Positions 1 to 7,888 of a stretch of DNA of 64,000 nt are shown here, piece after piece. Below the pieces are notes generated by a model, which ran no database searches, had not been told where the DNA came from, and saw nothing but the letters and a program-made list of their open reading frames with translations. Location of the stretch: contig NZ_CP109327.1 in assembly GCF_035918155.1 (NCBI RefSeq), positions 496,001 through 560,000 on the forward strand. The letters run 5' to 3'. Made by a program: the position numbers and the translations under genes. This DNA comes from Streptomyces sp. NBC_01591 (GTDB lineage Bacteria; Actinomycetota; Actinomycetes; Streptomycetales; Streptomycetaceae). Positions within the stretch are counted from its first letter, which is position 1. Every line of letters starts with the position of its first letter.

Positions 1-1836
1 TTCGCCGCTGATGCGTACCTTGGTGTGGGGCGGTGAGAACTGTGCGGCGTTCTCGATGAGTTCGGCGAGCAGGTGGGTGAGGTCGGCGACGGCGGCGCCC
101 TTCACGGCGGCGTCGGGGAGTTGCCGCAGCTCGATCCGGGCGTAGTCCTCGATCTCGGACACGGCGGCCCGTACGACGTCGGTCAGGGGTACGGGCATGC
201 GCCAGGCGCGTCCCGGTGCCGCACCGGACAGGATGATCAGGCTCTCGGCGTGCCGCCTCATCCTGGTGGTGAGGTGGTCGAGCCGGAAGAGATCGCTCAG
301 TTCGTCGGGGTCGTCGGCGCGGCGTTCCATGCTGTCGAGGAGGTTGAGCTGACGGTGGACCAGCACCTGGCTGCGCCGGGCCAGGTTGACGAAGACTCCG
401 GAGATGCCGTCGGCGAGTTCGGCCCGTTCGACGGCTGCGCCGAGGGCCGCCCGGTGCACGGTGCCGAGCGCCTCGGCGACCTGGCCGATCTCGTCGTGGG
501 CGGCCGGGCCCTGCGGAGCCTCGGCACCGATGTCGAGCTCCTCACCGGACCGTAGCCGTTGCATGGCCCGGGGCAGTTTGCGGCGGGCGACCTCCAGGGC
601 GCTGTTGCGGAGGCTGATGAGTTCGACGACGAGTGACCGGCCGATGCGTACGGAGATCACCAGGGACGCCGCGACGGCGACACAGCCGAACAGGACGGCG
701 GCTCCGGACGGGGTGAAGAGTCCTCGGGCGAGCGGGGTGGAGCGGTCGGCGGCGTGCTGTCCGGCGCTGGTGCCGATGGTGCGGGTCTCGCTCCGGACGC
801 GACCGGCTGCTCGTTCCCAGTCGTCGGCCGGAACGGCCCGCGCGGCCCTGCGTCCGGCGGGTGCGGCGAGCACCCTGTCCTCGGCTGCCTGGATCCGTCG
901 GTGGGCGGGGCCCGCGGTGAACCTCTGCCAGGCGGCCCGCTCGGTGGCGGGCAGGTCCTCGCCCGCGGTCTCGGTGAGGTCCCTCCGGGTTGCCACCGCG
1001 CCGGTGAACAGGCGCAGTTGGTCGCCCCTGAGCGTTCCGGTGCGTGCGGCGGTGGCCAGCAGGGCGTCCTCGCGGGCGAGCATCTCGTCGGCGCGGGCGA
1101 GTTCGAGCAGTACGCGGGCATCGGAACCGCCTGCGTCGTCCTGGATTCCGGTGAGTGCGCCGGAGACTCCCAAGGCCACGGAGACGGCCGCCGTGTACCG
1201 GTCGTACGCGGCGTTCACAGCGCGTGCGTCACCGTCCGCATCGCTCGCTTCGCTGTTCACGTTCACATCTCCCTCGTTGCCCTTCTCGGCGCGCAGACGC
1301 CGGGTGAGGCCGAGGAATCGGTCGAGCCGGTCAGCGACCGCGGACGGAACGTTGCCGGTGTCGGCGATGGTGTGGGCGCTGTCCAGCCTCAGGGCGGCGA
1401 GCACCCTGTCGGTGCGTCCGGTCCGGCGTTCCAGCTCCGCGGCCTGGGCACTGCTGGGTGCCGCGAGCTGGAGCATGGCCTCCCGGCGCTCGCTCTGGAG
1501 CGCCGCGACAGCGGCGGATATCGGGGCCCGGACCTCCTCGTCGACCCGCTGCAGCTGGCGGAGCCGTGCCACGTCCTGGGCAGTGGTGACGGTGGCGAAT
1601 CCCCACAGGGCGAGCAGCGAGACAACGGGCACCATCAGCAGCGAGATGATCTTCGCGCGTACGGTCCTGGGCCGAAGCGTCCACCGTCCTAGCGGTGCGG
1701 ACGGAGCTGGTGACAGCAGCGGTCGCAGGTCGTGCTCGGCGCTCTCGTCGGCCGGTGGGCCCGCGTGTGCGCGGCGTCCGCGCGGCGGCTGGGCGGCCGA
1801 CGCACCGGTTTCCGTGGTCGTGCGGGGTGGGCGCAT
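1..1836 (-). CDS. Sensor histidine kinase, nitrate-sensor type (3' end outside window)
   Basis: This is a membrane sensor kinase read from an ATG at 1836, with GAGGAGG just upstream; 612 codons lie inside the window and the C-terminus runs off the left edge. Residues 1-60 are a basic, proline-rich cytoplasmic tail. A first membrane segment lies near 62-84, followed by a long helical extracytoplasmic domain rich in R/E/A, as in NIT-type sensors. A second membrane segment starts at about FTPSGAAVLFGCVAVAA, followed by a HAMP-like linker. A DHp-like stretch carries the candidate phospho-accepting His in LFRLDHLTTRMRRH. The ATPase N-box (ELIENAAQFSPPHTKV) is present just before the edge; the G-boxes are missing. 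In Streptomyces such kinases often head 'conservon' operons with roadblock, DUF742 and small GTPase proteins, which would lie to the left. The MHYT gene is 58 nt upstream on the same strand. The ligand cannot be told from the sequence. Confidence 0.88.
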   Translation of the reverse strand, partial: MRPPRTTTETGASAAQPPRGRRAHAGPPADESAEHDLRPLLSPAPSAPLGRWTLRPRTVRAKIISLLMVPVVSLLALWGFATVTTAQDVARLRQLQRVDEEVRAPISAAVAALQSERREAMLQLAAPSSAQAAELERRTGRTDRVLAALRLDSAHTIADTGNVPSAVADRLDRFLGLTRRLRAEKGNEGDVNVNSEASDADGDARAVNAAYDRYTAAVSVALGVSGALTGIQDDAGGSDARVLLELARADEMLAREDALLATAARTGTLRGDQLRLFTGAVATRRDLTETAGEDLPATERAAWQRFTAGPAHRRIQAAEDRVLAAPAGRRAARAVPADDWERAAGRVRSETRTIGTSAGQHAADRSTPLARGLFTPSGAAVLFGCVAVAASLVISVRIGRSLVVELISLRNSALEVARRKLPRAMQRLRSGEELDIGAEAPQGPAAHDEIGQVAEALGTVHRAALGAAVERAELADGISGVFVNLARRSQVLVHRQLNLLDSMERRADDPDELSDLFRLDHLTTRMRRHAESLIILSGAAPGRAWRMPVPLTDVVRAAVSEIEDYARIELRQLPDAAVKGAAVADLTHLLAELIENAAQFSPPHTKVRISGE

Positions 1837-1894
1837 GGCCTCCTCGTTCCGAGTGTGGTGCTGGGTGTGTCGCGATTGCCGGGCCGCGGCCGTT

Positions 1895-2770
1895 TCAGGG
1901 GGCGACGACGGGCGATGTGTCGTGGTCGCCGATGTCGCCGCCTCGTTCCTGGCGGGCGGGTCGCCGCCCGGTGAAGCCCCGCGCGTCAGCGATCGGGCCC
2001 GTGTCGGCGGGTCCTGCGGCACGTTCGGCGAAGACGTAGGCGGCGCGTTCCCTGGCTGTCGGGGAGAGCGCGACGAATGCCGAGGTGAGGAAGAGATACG
2101 AGCCGAGGCCTACGGCCAGGGGAAAGATGAACTGCATGGTGGTGGCGCCGGGCAATTCGTCGCCGGAGGGTACGACCTGCGCGGAGACCGCGAGCATTCC
2201 GGTGTAGTGCATGCTGCTGACCGCGGCGCCCATGACGAGGGAGGCCGACGCGACGGCCCGGGACGACTTGATGTTGAGTGCCGCCCACAGGGCCGCCGTC
2301 GCCGCAGCGACCGCGATGACGACGGAGAGTGCGACCCGCAGCGGGTTGTAGTGGATCGTGCCGTGCAGACGAAGTGCCGCCATGCCCAGGTAGTGCATGC
2401 TGGCGACGCCGATTCCGGTGGCGAGCCCTCCGAGCAGCAGCGCCCGCGTCCGGTCGCGGCTGTAGCCGACGGCGAAGACGCCGCCGCCGACCACCACCAT
2501 GGCGCCGAGCAGGCTGAGCAGGGTCAGCGGCACGTCATAGCGGATGTCGGTGCCGTTCACGCCGAAACCGAGCATCGCGATGAAGTGCATGGTCCAGATG
2601 CCCGAACCGATGGCGGATGCGGCCGTGATCAGCCAGTTGCGGCGCGAACGGCCGGTCGTGTCGAGAGCGCGCACGGTGCAGCTCAGGCCGAGTGCCGCGC
2701 CGATGCATGCCATCACGTACGACAGCGCGGGTGTCAGCCAGCCGAAGGTGGCGTGGTCCAGGTGTCCCAT
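1895..2770 (-). CDS. MHYT-domain integral membrane sensor protein
   Basis: This 291-residue protein has seven predicted membrane helices and three MHYT-type motifs: TMHFIAM, SMHYLGMAAL and SMHYTGMLA. In this family the Met/His residues on the outer membrane face are proposed to bind a metal, probably copper, and to sense a diatomic gas or redox state. There is no GGDEF, EAL or kinase domain attached. The C-terminal tail (about 50 residues, rich in R/G/D) is cytoplasmic and disordered-looking, so the protein must signal through a partner if it signals at all. The histidine kinase starts 58 nt downstream on the same strand and co-transcription is plausible. No clear Shine-Dalgarno precedes the ATG at 2770. 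The family call is firm; the physiological role is not. Confidence 0.85.
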   Translation of the reverse strand: MGHLDHATFGWLTPALSYVMACIGAALGLSCTVRALDTTGRSRRNWLITAASAIGSGIWTMHFIAMLGFGVNGTDIRYDVPLTLLSLLGAMVVVGGGVFAVGYSRDRTRALLLGGLATGIGVASMHYLGMAALRLHGTIHYNPLRVALSVVIAVAAATAALWAALNIKSSRAVASASLVMGAAVSSMHYTGMLAVSAQVVPSGDELPGATTMQFIFPLAVGLGSYLFLTSAFVALSPTARERAAYVFAERAAGPADTGPIADARGFTGRRPARQERGGDIGDHDTSPVVAP

Positions 2771-2941
2771 GGATCGGGGACGCTAGCCGCGATGGGGGCG
2801 CGCGCCAGGGGCGCATTTCGAAAGCTGCCGGAATATGACAGAGAGAGGTTGCCGAACGATCGGCCAGTGCTCGAGCACGCACCCCATTTCCCGATGTTTC
2901 GCTCTGTTTCGCTCAATCGGCAACTACGCGATCATGTCTGT

Positions 2942-3541
2942 ATGGCCGACGACCACACACACGTCCAGGAGTTCTTCACAGCGCGCGCAGCGGACTGGGA
3001 CACCCGCTTCCCCGACGACGGGCCCGCCTACGACGCCGCCGTCGACTCCCTCGCACTGAGCCCGGGGGATGCGGTGCTCGACGCCGGCTGCGGCACGGGG
3101 CGGGCACTGCCCGCCCTGCGGGCGGCGGTCGGGACGCAGGGCACGGTCCTGGGCGTGGACCTCACGGCGGCGATGCTGGAGTCGGCGGTACGGGCGGGGC
3201 GCGACCGCGAGGGGACGCTGCTCCTCGCCGATGTCGCCCGTCTGCCCTTGAGGTCGCGGACGCTCGACGCGGTGTTCGCGGCCGGGCTGCTCTCCCATCT
3301 GTCGCACCCCGGTCCGGACCTGGCGGAGCTGGCACGAGTGGTGCGACCGGGCGGGCGGCTGTCGCTCTTCCACCCCATCGGGCGGGCCGCCCTCGCAGCA
3401 CGCCACGGCCGCCGGATCACGGACGACGATCTGCGGGCCGAACACAACCTCCGCCCGTTGCTGGCGCGTTCGGGCTGGCGGCTCGATGCGTACACCGATG
3501 AGGACGACCGCTTCCTCGCCCTCGCCGCACGGACGTCCTGA
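2942..3541 (+). CDS. Class I SAM-dependent methyltransferase
   Basis: This is a 199-residue Rossmann methyltransferase. Motif I is VLDAGCGTGRALP, the acidic ribose-binding residue follows in VLGVDLTAAML, and motif II/III is LLLADVARLPL, followed by AVFAAGLLSHLSHPGPDLAELARVVRPGG. This is the Methyltransf_11/25 layout used by small-molecule methyltransferases; nothing indicates the substrate. The ATG at 2942 is chosen because the typical N-terminus (DHTHVQEFFTARAADWDTRFP) begins directly after it, although the reading frame stays open far upstream, antisense to other genes. It is divergent from the MHYT gene and convergent with the next gene, so it is probably monocistronic. Confidence 0.85.
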   Translation: MADDHTHVQEFFTARAADWDTRFPDDGPAYDAAVDSLALSPGDAVLDAGCGTGRALPALRAAVGTQGTVLGVDLTAAMLESAVRAGRDREGTLLLADVARLPLRSRTLDAVFAAGLLSHLSHPGPDLAELARVVRPGGRLSLFHPIGRAALAARHGRRITDDDLRAEHNLRPLLARSGWRLDAYTDEDDRFLALAARTS

Positions 3542-3565
3542 CCTGCCCGCCCCGTACCTTCGCGC

Positions 3566-4468
3566 TCACTCCACCGGCGCGTCGGAGCGCCGGTTGTGCG
3601 GGACCGGACAACCGCCGACGCCCGGGAGCGGGAACGTGCCCAGCCCGGAGACCTCGTAGCCGTCCGGGTAGCCCTTGATCTCCGGGTTCTGCCGGGCGTA
3701 GTGCGGGGTGGAACGCGGCGGCAGGAGTCGCACCGCGCGTGCCCTCAGCCGCAGAGCGCCATGAGTGAGGTTGCGGGCCGCAGAGCCGGGGCGTTCGTAC
3801 CGGAACGCCCGCAGCAGGGAATCGTCGAGCAGCGCGAGGGCGACCTTCCGCGCGACGGGGGCCAAGGGGCGCGGGTACCAGGAGCCCATCAGGTCCAGGG
3901 TGGCGTCGGAGACGCGGCGCCCCCCTTCGTCCCAGCCGAAGTGTTCGGCCTCGTAGGTGTCGAGGGTGCGCTCGAAGTCCTCGTACGTCCGCGGCAGTTC
4001 CTTGATGCCCATGTGCGCGCCCAGGTTCCGGTAGTAGGCGGCGCACGCCCGCAGTTCGTGGTCGGAGAGCCGGCGCCAGCCGTAGTTGTCGAGCCAACGC
4101 TTCGGGGTGACGACGAAGGTGCACAGCACATAGCGCATGTCGTCATTGCTGATGTCGTAGCTGCGGTGCATCTGGTTGATCCGGCAGAGTGCCGTACGTC
4201 CCGAGTCGCTGTCGAAGCCGTGCTCCAGGACTGTGTCGAGGAGCAGTGCGGTGTCGTCGTAGCGCTTCTGTGAACGATCCGTCAGTTCGGCGGTCTGCGC
4301 GAGGAGTCGGCCGATGCTGGGTACGGCATAGGTGCGGTACAGGGCCAGTTCGAGCGCGCGGGTGATGTCCCAGGGAAACTCGTAGGTTGCCGTGATCCGG
4401 TAGATTCGAAGGAAGTCCTGCTCCGGATCGAGACGCTGAATCTCCTTCAGCCGGTCGTACCTCTTCAC
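3566..4468 (-). CDS. Oxygenase MpaB / DUF2236 family protein
   Basis: The product is 300 residues from a GTG at 4468, preceded by GAGGGGG at a good distance. An upstream in-frame extension exists but lacks coding character. The sequence matches the DUF2236/MpaB-like all-helical family: NQMHRSYDISNDDMRYVLCTF, WRRLSDHE, and a C-terminal GSWYPRPLAPVARKVALALL. Members related to latex-clearing protein bind haem b and cleave polyisoprene, and others act on fungal or plant metabolites, but most bacterial members are uncharacterised. No signal peptide is visible. The start is 110 nt from a divergent small gene. Oxygenase activity is a family-level expectation only. Confidence 0.75.
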   Translation of the reverse strand: MKRYDRLKEIQRLDPEQDFLRIYRITATYEFPWDITRALELALYRTYAVPSIGRLLAQTAELTDRSQKRYDDTALLLDTVLEHGFDSDSGRTALCRINQMHRSYDISNDDMRYVLCTFVVTPKRWLDNYGWRRLSDHELRACAAYYRNLGAHMGIKELPRTYEDFERTLDTYEAEHFGWDEGGRRVSDATLDLMGSWYPRPLAPVARKVALALLDDSLLRAFRYERPGSAARNLTHGALRLRARAVRLLPPRSTPHYARQNPEIKGYPDGYEVSGLGTFPLPGVGGCPVPHNRRSDAPVE

Positions 4469-4577
4469 CGCGCTGCCCCCTCGTATCGGCCGAAGGTCCA
4501 ACTCTACGTCGGCGGGGAATACCACAAGCAGGTACCAGCAAGTCACGCACTCACAGCTCCTCGGGAAGGCGGTCCCC

Positions 4578-4889
4578 ATGATCGACATAATCGGCAGCCT
4601 GCGGAAGGTTGTCGCCTCCGACCGCAAGGCAGGCCAGTCCGCAGCACCCTCCAAAGAGGACCGGCGCAAGCAGCACAATCTCTTCGAGGCGGCCGCCACC
4701 TTTGTCTCGGCGTCGGTGGAGGAGGATCAGGCACGGCTCGACGAAGCGAGCGGTTGGGTGTCGCCCGAGGCGCTCTCCTTCGGCGTCAGCGAGCTGGCCT
4801 GCCGGGCCGTCATCGCACTGGCCCGCGAGCGCGGCGAGTCGCCGCAGACAGTGGCCCGTACCCTGCTCGGTCTCCCCGCCGAACGATGA
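4578..4889 (+). CDS. Small conserved protein of unknown function
   Basis: This is a 103-residue soluble protein. The first 35 residues are charged and rich in K/D/S. The rest is predicted helical and contains SVEEDQARLDEASGWVSPEALSFGVSELACRAVIALARERG. Its codon bias is typical of a real Streptomyces gene and its translation is better than those of overlapping frames. It has no recognisable domain, membrane segment or metal-binding motif. It is transcribed away from the DUF2236 gene. I do not recognise a function. Confidence 0.6.
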   Translation: MIDIIGSLRKVVASDRKAGQSAAPSKEDRRKQHNLFEAAATFVSASVEEDQARLDEASGWVSPEALSFGVSELACRAVIALARERGESPQTVARTLLGLPAER

Positions 4890-5002
4890 GTGCCGTGCGC
4901 CGCACACGGAACTGACGTCTTCCCTTGTCAGGGCCTCGACGAGTGGGTTACTCACTCGTTAAGGTGCGCCGACGGACAACGACGAGGGACGAGGAGGGCG
5001 CC

Positions 5003-6094
5003 GTGGCCGCGCCGAACGACACGGTCGCCGACGACGACGCACTGTATGTGCTGACCGCGGTGCTGCTGACACCGGCGCAATTCCCGAGCGTCCTCGGTGA
5101 CGACTACCCGGCCGCCTGTGCGGCACTCGCCCTCGAACCTTACGCCGAGGGATACGGGCTGGTCCTCGGCCAGGACGGCAGTGGCGCGCGGTGGACCGTC
5201 GTCGTCGAGGACGTGTCGCTGGTCGCCGTCGCGATCGCGGCCTGGGACTGCGGCATGGACTACGACCTCTCTCCCGACGACCGCTCGGTGGTCTGCGCAC
5301 TGCCGGGCTGGCCCCTCCCGGTGGCGGTCGCCGCCCCGGGCGTGGCCGCGCCGCACGATCCGCTGCCGGACCCGGAGGCCGAGGGCACCGCTCCGGCGCC
5401 GCTGACACCGCCCGACACGGAATCGTGGGGACCGGCCCAGCGGCGCATGGGCGCGGACGAGATAGCGCATCAGTGGACCGCTTGGCGCGAGCAGATCGAC
5501 GACGAGGCGGCCTTCATCACCCCGGCGGGCACGGACGCTGCCGGGAGCGATGCCGAGCCGGAAGACCTGCCAGGGGCCGAAGCCGTCGCCGAACCTGACC
5601 CTGAACCTGAATCCGACCGTGAACCTGAGGTAGAGGTTCACGTTGAGGTCGATGTCGAGACCGGGCCTGAAGCCATCCGCCAATCCGAAGCGGGCGACGC
5701 CGCCGCGAAGGAGTCCGGGGAGGAGTCCCTGACCGAGTCCGGGAACGAGTCCCCGGTCGACTCCGGGAACGACCGGTCCGACGCCACCACCGCGAACCCG
5801 GCCACGGACGCGCCTTCCGGAGTGCACCCCGGTGTACGGCGGGCTCTCGCGCAGGCACACGGCTACGTCGGCACCCCGCCGCCACCCGGCCGCGTCCGGT
5901 CCTCCTTCGCCACGGACGATGCCCGAATGCTGCGCGTCGACGGCCCCGGCTGGTCCCTGGTCGCCCGGACCGACGACATCGCGTTCATCCTGCTGGACGA
6001 GGAGCCGGGCGAGGTGCTGCCGGTCGGTCGCGGCACCGAACTGCCGGGCTTGCTGAAGGCTCTGGACGCGCTTGCGGTACGACCGGCAGCCTGA
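5003..6094 (+). CDS. Conserved protein with acidic low-complexity linker
   Basis: This is a 363-residue protein from a GTG at 5003, with GAGGAGGG upstream; an in-frame start at 4925 is less likely. There are three zones. A compact N-terminal domain (about 10-115) has a hydrophobic/acidic pattern (LYVLTAVLLTPAQFPSVLGDDY). A linker of about 110 residues is very rich in Glu, Asp, Pro and Ser, with repeating EPDPEPE, ESGEES and ESGNES units. A C-terminal domain (about 290-363) contains MLRVDGPGWSLVARTDDIAFILLDEE. No catalytic motif or membrane segment was seen. The shape suggests two small folded domains tethered by a flexible acidic arm. Function unknown. Confidence 0.7.
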   Translation: MAAPNDTVADDDALYVLTAVLLTPAQFPSVLGDDYPAACAALALEPYAEGYGLVLGQDGSGARWTVVVEDVSLVAVAIAAWDCGMDYDLSPDDRSVVCALPGWPLPVAVAAPGVAAPHDPLPDPEAEGTAPAPLTPPDTESWGPAQRRMGADEIAHQWTAWREQIDDEAAFITPAGTDAAGSDAEPEDLPGAEAVAEPDPEPESDREPEVEVHVEVDVETGPEAIRQSEAGDAAAKESGEESLTESGNESPVDSGNDRSDATTANPATDAPSGVHPGVRRALAQAHGYVGTPPPPGRVRSSFATDDARMLRVDGPGWSLVARTDDIAFILLDEEPGEVLPVGRGTELPGLLKALDALAVRPAA

Positions 6095-6180
6095 CGCTCT
6101 CCCGGTTCGGCTCGGTGAACGAAAACGTCTCGTTTCCGCTCACCACCGCGGCTGTCCCGCTTAATACGGAGCCTTCCCTC

Positions 6181-6363
6181 TCAGCGGCCTATTTCCTTGC
6201 GGGTGATCCTGCGGAGCCTGCGTCGCTGACTGGGGTCCAGCAGCAGATACGCGATTGCCGGAACTCCGACCAGGACCAGCAACGACAGCCAGAAACCGAT
6301 GAACGGCATCAGGATGACCGCTACGACCACTCCCCCGATGGCGATCTTCGCGCTGTTCGACAT
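6181..6363 (-). CDS. Small two-helix membrane protein
   Basis: This 60-residue protein starts at ATG 6363 with GGAGG 9-13 nt upstream. Two hydrophobic stretches (IAIGGVVVAVILMPFIGFW and LSLLVLVGVPAIAYLLL) form a helical hairpin. They are followed by a strongly basic tail (DPSQRRRLRRITRKEIGR) that would sit in the cytoplasm by the positive-inside rule. Small membrane proteins of this shape are common in Streptomyces. No function can be assigned. Confidence 0.6.
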   Translation of the reverse strand: MSNSAKIAIGGVVVAVILMPFIGFWLSLLVLVGVPAIAYLLLDPSQRRRLRRITRKEIGR

Positions 6364-6484
6364 CGTCCACGCCTCCTTCGCGGCCCGAAGCCGCTTCTGC
6401 TGTGAGAACGCATGTGCGTGTCCATCGGTTCCAGCAGGCCGAGGACTCTCCTCAGGGCCGAGGAATCGCCCCAGGACCCGAGGC

Positions 6485-7594
6485 TCACCTCAGGGGTTCG
6501 CCGACCTCGTGCATGTGCTGGAGTGCCTGCCGGTAGGACTCGATCAGTCCGGTCTCCGCGTACGGCATCCCCAGTGCCTCGCAGTGGGCGCGCACCATGG
6601 GCTGCGCCAGGCGCAGGTGCGGGCGGGGCATGCTCGGGAAGAGGTGGTGCTCGATCTGGTAATTGAGCCCGCCGAGGAACCAGTCGGTGAGGATGCCGCC
6701 ACGTACGTTCCGCGAGGTGAGGACCTGACGCTGGAGGTGGCCCCAGCGATCGCCGTCGGGGTCGGGCATCTCCATGCCCTTGTGGTTCGGCGCGAAGGCC
6801 ATGCCCAGATGGAGCCCGAACAGCGCATGGTGCACCAGCGCGAAGACGATGGCCTTCCCCGGGGACAGGACGGTGAGCAGCAGCGTCGCGTAGAGGCCCA
6901 GGTGAGCGACGAGGAGCAGTCCCGAGAGAACTCGTTCCCGGGCGGGCTGCTGTCGCAGGTACTGGAAGCCGGAGACCTTCAGCGCGATGCCTTCCAGGAG
7001 CAGCATCGGGAAGAAGAGACGGGCCTGGTTACGGGTGAGCCAGCGGGCGAAGCCCTCACGCTGGGCCGCCTGCTTCTGGGTCCAGACGAGGGCACCGACA
7101 CCGACGTCCGGGTCCTTGTCGATGTGGTTGGGGTTGGCGTGATGGCGGACGTGCTTGTCGTTCCACCATGCCTCGTTCATGCCGAGCAGCAGGTTGGCGT
7201 GCACGAAGCCGATGGCGCGGCCCGCCTTGCGGGCGCCGGTTATCTGGGCGTGCCCGGCATCGTGTCCGACGAACGCGGTGCGCGACCAGAAGATCGCCAG
7301 CGGAAGTGCGAGCAGCAGGGTCCACCAGGTGTTGCCGAGGAGGACCATGCCCGTGATCACGGCGCCCAGTGCGAGCAGGTTGATGGCGATTCCTGCGGCG
7401 TACCAACCGGTTCGCCGCTCCAGGAGGCCCTGCCCCTTCACGGCCCGCAGCAGGGGCGCGAAGTCGCTTCCCTGAGCCGGAGCGGTTCCGGTGCCGACGG
7501 CACCTGCCGCACTTCCCGCTCCCGCACTTCCCGCTGCGGCACCTCCCGTACCCTCACGGGCACCTTCCGCTGCGGTGGCTATGGCCTGGGGCAT
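6485..7594 (-). CDS. Membrane fatty acid desaturase
   Basis: This 369-residue protein is a di-iron membrane desaturase that puts double bonds into acyl chains of lipids or acyl-CoA, so it likely tunes membrane fluidity. All three histidine boxes are present: HDAGH at 111-115, HVRHH at 148-152 and QIEHH around 313-317. The catalytic core is intact. Hydrophobic helices surround the boxes (TGWYAAGIAINLLALGAVITG and others). The first 45 residues are a Gly/Ala-rich low-complexity leader. ATG 7594 is chosen over a further upstream in-frame start because it has a GGAG site and the upstream codons look non-coding. It is divergent from the SNF2 gene, and the intergenic DNA carries a GC-rich palindrome. 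Confidence 0.9.
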   Translation of the reverse strand: MPQAIATAAEGAREGTGGAAAGSAGAGSAAGAVGTGTAPAQGSDFAPLLRAVKGQGLLERRTGWYAAGIAINLLALGAVITGMVLLGNTWWTLLLALPLAIFWSRTAFVGHDAGHAQITGARKAGRAIGFVHANLLLGMNEAWWNDKHVRHHANPNHIDKDPDVGVGALVWTQKQAAQREGFARWLTRNQARLFFPMLLLEGIALKVSGFQYLRQQPARERVLSGLLLVAHLGLYATLLLTVLSPGKAIVFALVHHALFGLHLGMAFAPNHKGMEMPDPDGDRWGHLQRQVLTSRNVRGGILTDWFLGGLNYQIEHHLFPSMPRPHLRLAQPMVRAHCEALGMPYAETGLIESYRQALQHMHEVGEPLR

Positions 7595-7686
7595 GACAAC
7601 TCCGGTCTCTGGAAAGCTGCGCTGACCTGTAGAAACGTAAGGGGACCGCGTATGCGGCAACCATGGCACCAACACCCGGGCTCTCC

Positions 7687-7716
7687 GGGGGTATACCCCC
7701 TCCCCCGGTAGGGGTG
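7687..7716. promoter_or_regulatory. GC-tract palindrome between divergent genes
   Basis: A perfect 14-bp palindrome (GGGGGTATACCCCC, 7687-7700) runs into a second C/G tract (TCCCCCGGTAGGGGT) in the 294-bp gap between the desaturase and the SNF2 helicase. The TACCCC...GGGGTA layout recalls operators of CsoR-type copper repressors, but no csoR gene is in the window. It may control the desaturase, whose start lies about 95 nt away. Confidence 0.4.
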
Positions 7717-7888
7717 CTGCCCACACCCAGGAGTGCAGCATGCCCTCCCGGCCGACAAATGATCAGGCATACCGGCGGATCCGGATGTGGCATGGATCAC
7801 GGCGATTCGCCTCACGGCCAGGGACTTCCGTGGGGTACCCTCGGCGACCCGGCCCCCACTAGTCAAATTTGAGGAACTCGGCATCACT

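Noticed and set aside
386..2930. Long plus-strand open frame over the kinase and MHYT genes
   Set aside because: It is antisense to two well-supported genes, is Ser/Arg/Ala-rich without domains, and only its last 199 codons (the methyltransferase) have real protein character.
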